Made by a program: the position numbers and the translations under genes. A stretch of 64,000 bases of DNA from Anaeramoeba flamelloides. Taxonomy: Eukaryota > Metamonada > Anaeramoebidae. The first letter of the stretch is position 1. Each line of letters begins with the position of its first letter. The DNA is taken from assembly GCA_027625915.1 (NCBI GenBank), contig JANTQA010000042.1, positions 5,716,001 to 5,780,000 of the forward strand, in the 5' to 3' direction. Below are positions 12,001-23,765 of this stretch, piece after piece. Under the pieces are notes generated by a model that was not told the DNA's origin, made no database searches, and was given only the letters and a program-made list of their open reading frames with translations.

Positions 12001-15000
12001 TAAAAAAATTATTAATAAAGTGGTCTTAAGAAAGAATATTGATAAAAAATTAAATAAAGATATATATTGGCTAATTGGTATTTGGTTATTGAAAGGTGAA
12101 TCAAATACAACAGTTCTAAAAAATATTAATATAAACAAAAATAAACAATTTTTTGAAAAAATAACAAATTTATCAAAAAAATTAAATTTAAAAGTTCAAA
12201 TTAATAAAACTAATGATAATGAAGATGATGATGATGATGATTTAATTATATTAAATGATGATAAAGATAATGAAAATCAAAACACATTAAAGAAACTTTT
12301 AAAAGAAATTAATATTTTTGAAAAAAATAAAATTAATAATAATATAATTTCAAAATTAATTAATCAATCAATAAGTTTTAGAAAAAATATTTTATCAGGA
12401 TTTTTAGATCAAATAAATAATAATAAACAAAAAGATATTACAGATAATAAGAATTCTTATTTAATAAATACAAAGACAATTAATAAGAAAATTTTTAAAT
12501 TAATAACAAAGATTTGTTTTTCTCTTAATATTTATATTAATAATTATAAAAAATCATCAAATATTTTTATTATTAAAAATAATAACAATAATGATAATGA
12601 TAATGATCAGATCTATAATTTATTATCATTTAAAATCCAAAAGCAAAAGAATTTAAAAAAATATTATGGTTTTGAGATTCAAGGAAACAATTCACACTTT
12701 TTATTGGATAATTCTTATACAATTCAACATAATTGTTGGAAAGCTAATGTACCCTGGAAGGTCCCAGGCCTTAATATTGCCATTGAAAATATGATCCTTA
12801 GATACGTTAAATCAAAGGCAGATTGGTGGACTAGTTTGGCACATTATAATCGAGAAAGAATTCAAAGAGGAGCGACTGTTGATAAAACTGTTGTTCGAAA
12901 GAATTTAGGAAGATTAACCAGACTCTGGTTGAAGGCGGAACAAGAGGTGCAACATAATTATTTAAAAGATGGGCCATATGTCTCGAGTGAAGAAGCTGTG
13001 GCCATCTATACAACCACTGTTCATTGGCTGGAAAGTCGAAAATTTTCACCAATACCATTCCCACCGTTATCATATAAGCACGATACCAAAATTTTAATTT
13101 TAGCTCTTGAACGATTAAAAGAGGCATATAATGTAACAAGTAGATTAAACCAGATCCAAAGAGAAGAATTGGGGTTAGTTGAACAGGCCTTCGATAATCC
13201 ACATGAAACTTTAAATCGAATTAAAAGGCATTTGTTGACGCAAAGAGGCTTTAAAGAAGTCAAAATTGAATTTATGGATTTATATACACATTTGATCCCG
13301 GTATATGAAATTGAGCCCCTGGAAAAGATCACTGATGCGTATTTGGATCAATACTTATGGTACGAGGCGGACAAAAGGAATTTGTTTCCAAATTGGATCA
13401 AGCCAAGTGATTCTGAGCCCGCGCCCTTATTGGTATATAAGCTATGCCATGGGATGAACAATTTAACAAACATTTGGGATTACGACGATGGTGAATGCGT
13501 TGTCCTCTTGGAAACGCATTTCGAAAGGATCTATGAAAAAATTGATATCACCCTATTAAATAGATTATTGAGATTAATTGTTGATCATAATATCGCAGAT
13601 TATATAACTGCCAAGAATAATGTGTACATCTCTTATAAGGATATGTCTCATATTAACAGCTATGGCCTCATCCGCGGTTTACAATTTGCCACCTTCCTAA
13701 CCCAATTTTACGGCCTGATTATCGATCTATTGATATTGGGCTTAAACAGAGCCACGGAACTCGCTGGGCCACCGCAATTGCCAAATGACTTTTTAACTTT
13801 CCCCAATGAGAAAGTTGAAACCAAGCATCCAATCAGGATGTATATGCGATATATTGACAAGGTATTAATGCTATTTAAATTTGATGAGGATGATTCCAAG
13901 GATCTGATCCAAAGCTTTTTGACGAAAAATCCCGACCCAAATAATGAGAATATTGCCAAGTATCCAAATAAAAAATGTTGGCCTCGAGACGCGCGAATGA
14001 GATTAATGAAACATGACGTCAATTTGGGACTCGCCACCTTTTGGAAAATAAGAAATAGATTGCCTCGTTCAATTACCACTTTGGATTTGGAAAGAAGCTT
14101 TATTTCCGTATACTCGAAAGATAATCCTAATTTGTTATTTGACCTGTGCGGGTTTGAAGTCAGAATCCTGCCAAAAATTAGGATGCCCAATAAGGAGCTC
14201 TTAAATAAAGATGGCGTCTGGAATTTGCAAAATGAAAATACCAAGGAAAGAACTGCTCAGGCATATTTGAAGGTCAGTAGGAGCGCAAGATCAAAATTTG
14301 AAAATAAACTGAGAATGATTTTAATGAGCTCAAGTTCTACAACCTTCACAAAGGTTGCCAATAAATGGAATACTGTTTTAATTGGCCTCATGACCTATTT
14401 TAGAGAAGCTGCGATCAATACCGAGGAATTATTAGATTTGCTCGTAAAATGCGAAAACAAGATCCAAACGAGAATCAAAATTGGCCTGAACTCGAAAATG
14501 CCTGCGCGTTTCCCCTGTGTGGTGTTCTATTGCCCAAAGGAATTAGGAGGATTAGGAATGATTTCGATGGGGCACATTTTGATACCACAATCCGATTTAC
14601 GGTATTCGAGCCAAACTGAGCAGGGCGTTAGTCATTTCCGATCTGGTATGGGGCATGATGAGGGCCAGACGATCCCCAATTTGTATCGATACATCCAATC
14701 GTGGGAATCGGAAATTATTGATTCGCAAAGGGTCTGGGCAGAGTATGCAATGAAAAGAAAGGAGGCTAGACAGCAAAATAGAAGATTAAATTTGGAAGAT
14801 TTAGAGGATTCGCTGGGCAGAGGTGTACCCAGGATCAATACCCTATTTAATAAAGATCGACATACCCTTTGCTATGATAAAGGCTGGAGAATTAGAATGG
14901 ATTGGAAAAAATACCATTTAATGAGAAGAAATGTTTATTGGTGGACTTACACCAAGCATGATGGAAAGCTTTGGAATTTGAACAATTACAGAACAGATGT

Positions 15001-18000
15001 GATCCAAGCACTTGGTGGTGTGTATGGTATACTTGAACACTCATTATTTAAGGGCACCTATTTTAAGGACGCAGAGGGTTTGTTTTGGGAAAAGGCAACG
15101 AGCTTTGAGGAATCCTTAAAATACAAAAAGTTAACAAATGCGCAAAGAACCGGTATGAACCAAATTCCCAATCGAAGATTCACCCTATGGTGGTCGCCAA
15201 CAATCAATAGATCCAATGTGTATGTGGGATTTTTAGTGCAACTTGATTTAACTGGCATCTTTATGCACGGAAAGATTCCCTCGTTGAAAATTTCATTAAT
15301 TCAAATTTTTAGAGCGCATTTGTGGCAGAAGATTCATGAAAGCTTGGTGATGGATCTGTGCTTTGCTCCGGGCACCAAGATCTTGCTAGCTAATGGTGAC
15401 TATAAAAAAATTGAGAATATCCAAATTGGCGAAAGCGTTTTAGGCGATGATTTAAAAAGTAAAAAGGTGATCAAAACAACTAATGGCGTTGGCAGATTAT
15501 TCAAATTCAAACAAAGGCTATCGGAAAAGCATCATAATAAGACAGGCAACAGGTATAAATTATATAACCCAAGTAAATTTATTTGCAATGCTAATCATTT
15601 ATTAGTTTTAAGAATTGATACAAAGCATAATTATATTACAAAAAATCATCAGAATAATAGTTATCAATTACATTATTATAAAATACAATATAATGATTTA
15701 TTAGGATTCAATTGCTTAATATTAGAGCAAAAGGAAGTTAAATTTAATAAAGCAAATGAAAAGCAAATTAAGGAATCTTTATTATCAATGAAAAGTAATT
15801 TAAAAAGTTTAATATGGGAAGTTTCTAGTCTTAACTTTTTAATTTTTACAAAGCTTTGTCCATCTTTAAGTAAAGTTTGTCAAATGTATAGATCCCAAAT
15901 AATTAAAAAATTCCCAATCACTTCTAATTTAAATGTTTCAAATATTATAAATAAAGTTTTTAATAATAATAATAATAATGATGATGATGATGATGAATTA
16001 ATTAAAGATACAAATTGGTTAATTGCCCTTTGGTATATTTTGGGTAAATTTAATAATAAATTTATTTCCTTTAAATTTAATAAACAATTGCACTTACAAT
16101 TATTTAATAAATTTGTTGATTTAATTAAAAATAAATTTAATATTCAATTTAATATAATTAATAATATAAAAAATAAAACAATTAATATTAATAATAATTT
16201 AAAGAATGAAAATATTTTAATAAGTTTATTCAAGAAATTAAAAATTTTAAAAATAAAAAAAATTATAATCAATTAATTAATCAATCAATTTCATTTAGAT
16301 TAAATTTAATAAATAATTTAATTAATATTATTAAATTAAAAAATTCAAAATTAAAAGCAAATGGTAATAATAAATATTTAATTTTGAAAATTAATAAAAA
16401 AAAAGAAATTAACAATTAAATTTTTACAAAGTTTACTACATAGCATTGCAATTAATAATAAATGTTTAATGAAAATTGATAATAATAATAATAATACAAA
16501 TGAAAAGCAATTTATTAAATTAATAATTAAAAAATTATATTCCTAATAATAATGATGTTGTTGAAAATATACTTAAACAACAAAATTTTGAGAAATTTTC
16601 TTTTAATATTAAAGAAATTAATAAAGGAGAATATTATGGTATCATGATTGATGGCGAAACTAAAAGGCATTTACTATCTGACTATACAATTGTTCATAAT
16701 TGCCAAGTTTTTGATCAGGAACTTGATGCCCTAGATATCGAAACTGTTCAAAAGGAGACTGTGCATCCAAAGAAATCTTATAAAATGAATAGTTCCTGTG
16801 CAGACATATTGTTGTTTTCAACCTATAAATGGCAAGTTTCGAGGCCATCATTATTGAGCCAACAAAGAGACGTCTATGATAAAAAAACAGCAGTTAAATA
16901 CTGGGTCGATGTTCAATTGAGATGGGGCGACTATGATTCGCACGACATTGAAAGATATTCAAGAGCCAAATTCCTTGATTACACCACAGATAATATGTCT
17001 GTATATCCATCTCCCACTGGTATTTTACTCGGCGTTGATTTAGCCTATAATATCCACTCTGCATTTGGTAATTGGATACCGGGTATGAAACCCTTAATTA
17101 CTCAGGCATTGACCAAAATAATGAAGGCTAATCCTGCATTGTATGTATTAAGAGAAAGGATTAGGAAGGGGCTACAATTATATTCCTCAGAGCCCACTGA
17201 GCCATATTTGAATTCCACGAATTATGGGGAATTGTTTTCAAAGCAAATTATATGGTTTTTGGATGACACCAATGTATATAGGGTCACAATCCACAAGACA
17301 TTTGAAGGTAATTTAACAACAAAGCCGATTAACGGTGCAATTTTCATTTTCAATCCTCGAACGGGGCAGTTGTTTTTAAAGATCATTCATAAGAAAGTTT
17401 GGGAGGGGCAAAAGCGTTTGGGCCAATTAGCCAAATGGAAGACTGCAGAGGAAACTGCAGCGTTAATTAGATCAATGCCCATCGAAGAGCAGCCTAATCA
17501 AATCATTGTAACAAGAAGGGGCATGCTGGATCCCTTGGAAGTGCATTTACTAGATTTCCCCAATATCGTTATTAAGGGTTCTGAATTGCAATTACCGTTC
17601 CAGGCCTGTATGAGATTAGAAAAGTTCAGCGACTTGATTTTGAAGGCCACAGAGCCCAAGATGCTGCTATTTAATTTGTATGATGATTGGCTCGATACCA
17701 TTTCCAGTTACACGGCCTTTTCGAGACTCATTTTAATTCTACGAGCCTTGCATCTCAATCATGAAAGAACCAGAATCATTTTGAAGCCAGACAAATCAGT
17801 GGTTACGCTGTCTAGGCATATTTGGCCACATTTAACTGAAGAGCAATGGGTCAAGGTGGAAGTGGCATTGAAGGATCTTATTTTGGCAGACTTTGGTAAA
17901 AAAAATAGCGTCAATGTTTCAAGTTTAACGCAAAGCGAAATCAGGGACATCATTTTAGGTATGCAAATAGCGCCACCATCCGTGCAAAGACAACAAATCG

Positions 18001-18935
18001 CGGAAATTGAACAGCAAACAAGAGAGTCAAGTAATCTGACGGCGGTGACCGTACAAACCACAGATAAGCGAGGCGAGAAAATGATCATTACAGCGTCTTC
18101 GAATTACGAACAAGAAGTGTTTCTCTCCAAGACAGATTGGAGAACTAAGGCACTGTCCTCAACACACCTACATTTAAGAACCCAAAACATATCCGTTTCC
18201 ATGGACGACATCAACGAATCCGCATTTACGTATGTCATGCCAAAGAATATTTTGAATAAGTTTATCGCCATCGCAGACTTGAGAACCCAGATCTGTGGCT
18301 TGCTGTATGGCGTAACACCAAAGGAAAATTTGCAAGTCAAGGAAATCCATTGCATCGTCCTGGTTCCTCAGCAGGGCACCCACCAGAATGTCACGATCCC
18401 TAAAAAGTTACCAGACGAAAAATACTTGTCGGACATGGAATGCCTTGGCTGGATACATACACAGGCCTTCGAAACAGAGCAATTGTCGCCCTACGATACA
18501 ATAATGCACTCCAATATCCTTTCGGAAAACTCCTCGTGGAAAATTGAAAACGCCATCGTGATCACCTCCAGTTTCACGCCGGGGTCCTGCTACTTGAACG
18601 CATACAGATTGAAAAAGTCTGGCTTCCAATGGGGAATGAAAGAATCAGAACTCGAAAATACCAAAAACGACTTCCAGGGCTATTCGACTTCCTACTATGA
18701 AAAGGTGCAACTCTTCCTTTCAGAAAAATTCCTTGGATTCTTTATGGTACCAACAGACAACTGCTGGAATTACAATTTGATGGGATCTCGGCACTCACAG
18801 GGAATGAAATACGAACTGAAACTTGGCATACCCAAAACCTTTTATGATGAAATACACAGGCCTCACCACTTTTTAGATTTTTATTCAAAAGAAGAATCGT
18901 CACAGGGATTTGACCTTGAAAATTATTTTGATTAA
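9074..18935 (+). CDS. PRP8: Pre-mRNA-splicing factor Prp8 with one intron and two inteins
   Basis: Prp8 is the U5 snRNP scaffold that cradles the spliceosome active site in the nucleus. Exons are 9074-9330 and 9628-18935. The join restores [15 protein letters not shown], as in human PRPF8. Landmarks in order are [11 protein letters not shown] (N-terminus), LDYNFNLKPVKT-like and [11 protein letters not shown] (N-terminal domain), the RT-like region with RVRW-type and [11 protein letters not shown] segments, [11 protein letters not shown] (linker), [14 protein letters not shown] (endonuclease-like), [14 protein letters not shown] (RNase H-like), and GWIHTQ in a zinc-less Jab1/MPN domain, ending in the RPHHFLDF tail. 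Without inteins the protein is about 2316 aa (697 + 875 + 744), against 2335 in human. The start gives a slightly short but aligned N-terminus. Extein codons are more GC-rich than the inteins. The frame is continuous except inside intein 2. Confidence 0.96.
9331..9627 (+). other. PRP8 intron (297 bp)
   Basis: The donor is ATGCCAAT|GTAAGC and the acceptor AAAATAG|GCCCTGG, in phase 2, confirmed by the restored conserved sequence PMPWEEV. The 3' half is an A-rich tract with CAAAAA repeats and a long A run instead of a pyrimidine tract. Confidence 0.95.
11462..12733 (+). mobile_element. PRP8 intein 1 (424 aa), in frame
   Basis: This protein-splicing element is inserted between LSEAFR and CWKANVPWK; in human the sequence is a continuous EAWRCWKAN. 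Block A is [14 protein letters not shown] (residues 1-14). Block B is CNSKHLLIL (73-81, His77), with Asn where many inteins have Thr. Block F/G is [14 protein letters not shown] at the end, with the His-Asn pair before the +1 Cys. The core has LAGLIDADG-endonuclease vestiges: [12 protein letters not shown] near residues 203-214 and [11 protein letters not shown] near 310-320. Both lack the acidic residue expected at the catalytic position, so splicing looks possible but homing does not. Asp- and Asn-rich tracts expand the middle, and AT content jumps at the edges. Confidence 0.93.
15359..16700 (+). mobile_element. PRP8 intein 2, frame-disturbed
   Basis: Inserted between HESLVMDL and [11 protein letters not shown], where human Prp8 is continuous. 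Block A is [14 protein letters not shown], identical to intein 1, followed by KKIENIQIG. Block B is CNANHLLVL. The C-terminus is [11 protein letters not shown] before the +1 Cys. An endonuclease vestige, [12 protein letters not shown], lies near residue 220. The length is 1342 bp, not a multiple of three. From about 16255 the sequence resembling intein 1 (LINQSISFR) continues in a different frame. It returns near 16400 and moves again near 16530, each time at an A-rich run. The final frame joins the extein correctly. Sequencing error at homopolymers, true decay, or unknown RNA-level correction are all possible. Confidence 0.88.
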
Positions 18936-21046
18936 TGTATTTTTCTTTTTTGAAAAATTTTTTTTTTTTTTTTATTTTTTATTTTTCTTTCTTTTATTAG
19001 CTAATTCATTTCAAATAGACTTATGGTTAGCTGAACTTATTTTAAGTTAATAAATATATGATTTTTTAAATTATCAATTCTTTAAAAGTTATAAAACATC
19101 AATATTGTTTGTTTTTTTTTGTTGTTGTTGTTGTTCTTTGTGTTGTTTTCATAAAAATATAATCAAAAGTTGCAAGATCTAACAAAAAATATCTAAATGT
19201 TGTTTTCTAAAAAATCAGTGTTATCAATGAATATCATTTTTAATTTTGGGGTTTTTATACAAAAATAAATCTTCAAGGTTGTTTTGATCCAGAAATTTGA
19301 ATAATTAAGATACAAACAACAATATCACACTCTAATTATGGTACTTTATATAAGATATATTTTGGTTTTAAAAAGTTATGAAAAAATAATTACGTTTATA
19401 TTGCTTTATTATATCAAAATATTTTTTATTTTATTTATTCTCATTAAATTTTAAACGAGTGATCTTAAATTTATTTTTTTGGTCTTAGTTTGATTACAAA
19501 ATTTTGAATAGTTGAATTTTGTTTTATTTTTTATTTATTTATTTAGAGAAAGTTGTAATTAAAGGAAATTTTATCAAATAAAAAAAAAGAGAAGAAAATT
19601 AATAAATATATCTATATATATAAAACAATACTATAATTTGCATGACCAAAATAAACAATCCCCTGTCGTTAGGTTTTCCAGGATTTGAAAGAATTGAGTA
19701 AAAGCCTTGATATTACAAAATTCTTTCTAATTCTGGAAAAATTTCTGTAAGCTTTTTTTTTGATTTGAAAAAATAAAAGACAATTTCATAAATTTTCTTC
19801 ATATTTCTCAAATTAAAAAAAAATACTGTTCGCTTTTCTTGAGTTTTCTGTTTATTTCGAGAATCAATAGAGTTCCGTAAAGTTCCAAGGTTTTCCAGGT
19901 TTTGAAAAAATTGAGAAAAATCCTTGATTTTACTAAATTATTTCAAATCCTGGAAAACTGCCATTAACTTTTTTTTTATTTGAGAAATAAGAAGAAAATT
20001 TTTGAAATTTTCTAATAATTTTTCAAATTAAAAAAAAAGTGCATTGAGTTTTTCTTGAGTTTTATGTTTCTTTGGAAAATCGATGGATTTTTTTTGAGTT
20101 TTCTATTTATTTGGAAAATCAATAGATTTTCGTTAGGTTTTTTTTACTTTAGAAAGAAACCGAAAATTTTAATAAATTTTCGGTTTATTTCTAATATAAA
20201 AAAAGCCTAGAACACTTAACAAATAAAATACAAAACCTCAAAAAAACCTAGAACAATTAACAAATAAAACTCAAAACTTAAAAAAACCTAGAACACTTCA
20301 GAAATATAACATAAAACCTCAAGAAAACCAAGGAACTCGGTTGAACTTGAAGAAACTTCTCAAAAATACACAGGAGAGGAAAGTTTAATTTTATTTTATT
20401 TATTAGTTTTTAAACTGGAAATGAAAGTTGTTTTTTGTTATTTGAAAGAATAATTATCAGATCAAGCCAAATATTTAAAAAAAAAATCTAAGAATTGTTA
20501 GTGAATCCCCACTTCATAATACCATATTTATGGAAAAATAGTTATTTCAAATTTTATCACATATAATTAAGATAAAGGTTTTAATTTTAATTTGATTATT
20601 TAATTTTATTTGGAAATTTAAAAAGTCGGTTCTATACTTTTTTCTTGATCATTTTGAATTATTTTCACAAATAAAATTATATATAAAATACTACTAGTTT
20701 TATCGAAAATAAACAAATGTAATCATTCTTTTGTTTTTTTTTGTTGATCATTATTTCGAAAATCTTGAAAATATATTGATGTTACAATTAGAATTCTAAA
20801 AAAGAAACAAAATTAATCAGTATTTGGGTTTTTTATATTGATGATTACGGAGTTAATATTTGAAATTAAAACAAAATTGAAAAAATCATTACTTTTGAAA
20901 GTTCTAAATATGAATTATTAATTACTCTAATATATTATTTTGAGTTTCTATTTTTAGATTTGGAAAAAGGAATTAAAAAAAAACAAAATTTACCTAAATA
21001 ACAATTTTTCTTTTTTATCATTAGCAAAAAATCTAAAAATTGGTTG
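18936..21046. other. Intergenic stretch downstream of PRP8
   Basis: No gene is seen. It contains T-rich sequence just after the PRP8 stop, a GTT microsatellite near 19122-19136, and the duplicated 19660-20060 repeat. Remaining sequence is A/T runs without structure that I can identify. Confidence 0.6.
19660..20060. repeat. Tandem pair of a short hairpin repeat
   Basis: Two units (about 19663-19860 and 19875-20065) share the order: ttttccaggatttgaaa, gaattgagtaaaa, a cttgat-rich turn, then attctggaaaa and a Phe-codon-like T run. Each half is self-complementary. Diverged relatives lie near 37845-37930, 54205-54290 and 61665-61715, so this is a dispersed short hairpin family. Confidence 0.55.
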
Positions 21047-21231
21047 TTAAGGGACTGGTTTCTAATTTTATTTTTTTTTTTTTGACCAATGTCTAGATAA
21101 TGATTTCGTATATAGAAATATGTTTAATATTGAAAATAAACAGGTCTTTCAAATCTAAGTAATTGGCAAAAATTTTTCTCAATCTGTATTAAATGTAGGT
21201 AAAAATAATTAATAGTAATTAATCCCCTAAA
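21047..21231 (+). mobile_element. TTAA-flanked MITE, copy 1
   Basis: It begins TTAAGGGACTGGTTTCTAA and ends TTAATCCCCTAAAA, with the shared internal block gaccaatgtctagataa and the segment aaataaacaggtctttcaaa. Length is about 185 bp, as in the copies at 51978, 52816 and 63666. No coding capacity. Confidence 0.7.
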
Positions 21232-21483
21232 ATAGTTTATAATAGATCATTCAGAGACATGCTACAATTGAGTACTAATAATCTGTACTTTCAATTACGA
21301 CATATTTTAATATTAGACTATTAGATGATAAAGCTAAGATCTATTTTTTTTTCTTTTATATTGTAATAGTTAACAAAAAGACTGATTGTTTTTTCTTTTA
21401 TTTTTTAACGGAGGGGTTGTTAATCCTCTTGTTTGCCCGAATTTCTATATTTATTTATAAATTTTACAAAAAGATTGATGGTA

Positions 21484-21960
21484 CTGTAGTCAAAATAAAG
21501 CCTGTAAAAAAATTTAATCAGTGTTTCAAAATAAAAAGCGTGTTTTTTTATTCTACAAGACCTATACATTAGCCAATCAAAGAAACTGATAATAAACCCT
21601 AAAAAAATATGGTATTGGTTTCTTAAAGTTCTATTATTTAAAAAGAAATTCTAAAAATGAAGGATCAAATTGCAAAATTTATCTCAAAAAATGGAGTAAA
21701 TTTTTATTCCATTTTTTTCATCAAAAACACAAAAAAATTTCAAAAAAATTGAGAATATTATGGAAAATTTTCAACTATTTGCATGAATAATTTAAATTTT
21801 ACTGAAAATAACCAGACCTTTACTTTCAAAATTGATTTGAACTTAGGTATACTATCTGGTAGTAGATTGGATGTTGCCTTGGAACAAGAAGAAAAAAAAG
21901 CACGGATTATATTTTGAAACATGGATTATAACCTTTGGACGAGCATTATTTTGATCTCTT
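21484..21960 (+). mobile_element. TA-flanked 480-bp MITE, copy A
   Basis: It starts TA|CTGTAGTCAAAATAAAG and ends CATTATTTTGATCTCTT|TA. The ends are imperfect inverted repeats (CTGTAGTCAAAAT against CAGTGATCAAAAT in better copies). The TA duplication and CAGT-like ends fit Tc1/mariner-type mobilisation. The interior is non-coding and shared with three other copies in the window. Confidence 0.75.
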
Positions 21961-22349
21961 TATTAATTAATAAAAGTCACATTTATGTGATCTAATACCC
22001 TGTATTCATAGAACTCATAAAGAGCACTCTTTAGTGTTTTACAAAATTAGACTTTTGTCAGGCTCAAATTATCCGTGTAAAGTTTGTTAACATATTAAAA
22101 TTAATTTTTTGAGAACAATAACAAAACAATTATTTTTTAGTGATAAAATTAGTACAGTTCCAAGAAAGAAAACACCAATTATGAAAAACCTCTATTCTCG
22201 TCTGTGTACTTTTTTTTTGAATTTTTGTCTGAAATGAACCTTCTCAAAAAATTTCAACATAAATAAAAGCAAGAAAAAGAACAATAAAAGAAAATTAAAG
22301 CAACGATTATGAATTAAAAATTACTGTAAGATCTTCAGAAAAAAAGAAT

Positions 22350-22406
22350 CGAAGGATTATCACTAGTGTAGGCTGCGAGACCTTACTTCAGTTGGCTCTT
22401 CCTTCG
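22350..22406 (+). other. GC-richer hairpin, possible structured RNA
   Basis: CGAAGGA at 22350-22356 can pair with TCCTTCG at 22400-22406, with an inner GTAGG/CCTTAC pairing between them (about 22367-22386). GC content is well above the surroundings. It sits in the centre of the composite inverted repeat. No known RNA family is recognised. Confidence 0.2.
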
Positions 22407-23283
22407 CGAAAAATCATCATTTATCAATCAGTAATTCTTATTTAACCAAAATTTAAAAAAAAAAAAGAAAATTAACAGAAAAGCTCAAAAGAACAAAATA
22501 GTTTCGAAAGAAAAAAATGATTTTTCTATTACATAATTCGTTTTTTAAAAGAATTTAAAAGAACTTTAGAGAATTTAATACGAGTGATTAATAATATTCT
22601 TAAAGAAACACTTTATTGATTATAATTCTGTTTGGATATATTTTTTATTTTGAAGACAAATTACGTTTTTGTAAAGTTTTTTTTTTACTATATTAGTGAT
22701 AATTCCGCACCACAGTTCCTTGTCGAAATTTTAGCTTTTCAAAAATAAGCAAAAGATTTTATTTGGAACTCACCAAATGCCATGAATAAAAGAAGGGGAA
22801 AAGCAAAACTGTTCAAGTGGTTTTAATTTTTCGATTAGATTTGTTAAGAAAGATCTTGCATTTTAAAATAAAAGCAATTATCCTCAATCCAAATATTGTC
22901 TTTTAACTTTACACTCATAATTTCTTGGTTAATTCTCAAACTTTGTTATTTGTTTTCTATTTCCAAAATAACCTATTCAGACTTTTTTATCTTTTGTAAC
23001 TAAATTTAAAGTCATATTTCCTCTTTCTCGAAGAACTACAGATTAGTCAGCTCAAAGAAACCATCAATAAACCACAACCCAAGATGGGACTTGTTCCTTA
23101 TGTTCTCTAATTCAAAAAGAAATATTCAAAATGAAGTAACTTTTTTCCAAAAAGACAATTTAAGGGATTATCCACAGAAGAAATTTGTCTATAACTAAAG
23201 TATGTCGTAAGTGAAATTACAGATTATTAGTACTCAATTGTCCGCATGTCTCTGAATGATCTTTTATAAATTATTTTAATCTA

Positions 23284-23764
23284 CAGAGATCAAAATAAAG
23301 CGTTCACAACAACTATAATCCGTGTTTCAAAATATTATCAGTGCTTTTTTTTATTCTTGTAACAAGGCAACATCCAATCTACTAACAAATAGTATACCTA
23401 AGTTCAAATCAATTTTGAAAGTAAAGGTCTGGTTATTTTCAGTAAAATTTAAATTATTCATGCAAATAGTTGAAAATTTTCCATAATATTCTCAATTTTT
23501 TTGAAATTTTTTGTTTTTTTGATTTAAAAAAATTTTCTCAAAAAAAATTAACTCTATTTTTTGAGATAAATTTTCCAATTTGATCCTTCATTTTTAGAAT
23601 TTCTTTTTAAATAATAGAACTTTAAGAAACCAATATCATATTTTTTTAGGGTATATTATTGGTTACTTTGATTGGTTAATGTATTGGTCAACTATAACAA
23701 AAAAACACGCTTTTTATTTTGAAACACGCATTATATGTTTTTGCAAGGTTTATTTTGACTACAG
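23284..23764 (-). mobile_element. TA-flanked 480-bp MITE, copy B (inverted)
   Basis: Inverted relative to copies A and C: it begins TA|CAGAGATCAAAATAAAG and ends ATTTTGACTACAG. The interior (for example ccataatattctcaattttt) is the reverse complement of copies A and C. It split an older inverted repeat arm and a TTAA MITE. Confidence 0.75.
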
Positions 23765-23765
23765 T

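Noticed and set aside
11146-14244. Long antisense frames inside PRP8 (for example 11146-11718 and 13708-14244)
   Set aside because: The sense strand encodes conserved Prp8; the antisense frames resemble nothing known.
16277-16643. A spliceosomal intron covering the frame-broken part of intein 2
   Set aside because: The stretch keeps intein-like coding homology (LINQSISFR and more) in shifting frames, so it is intein sequence, not intron.
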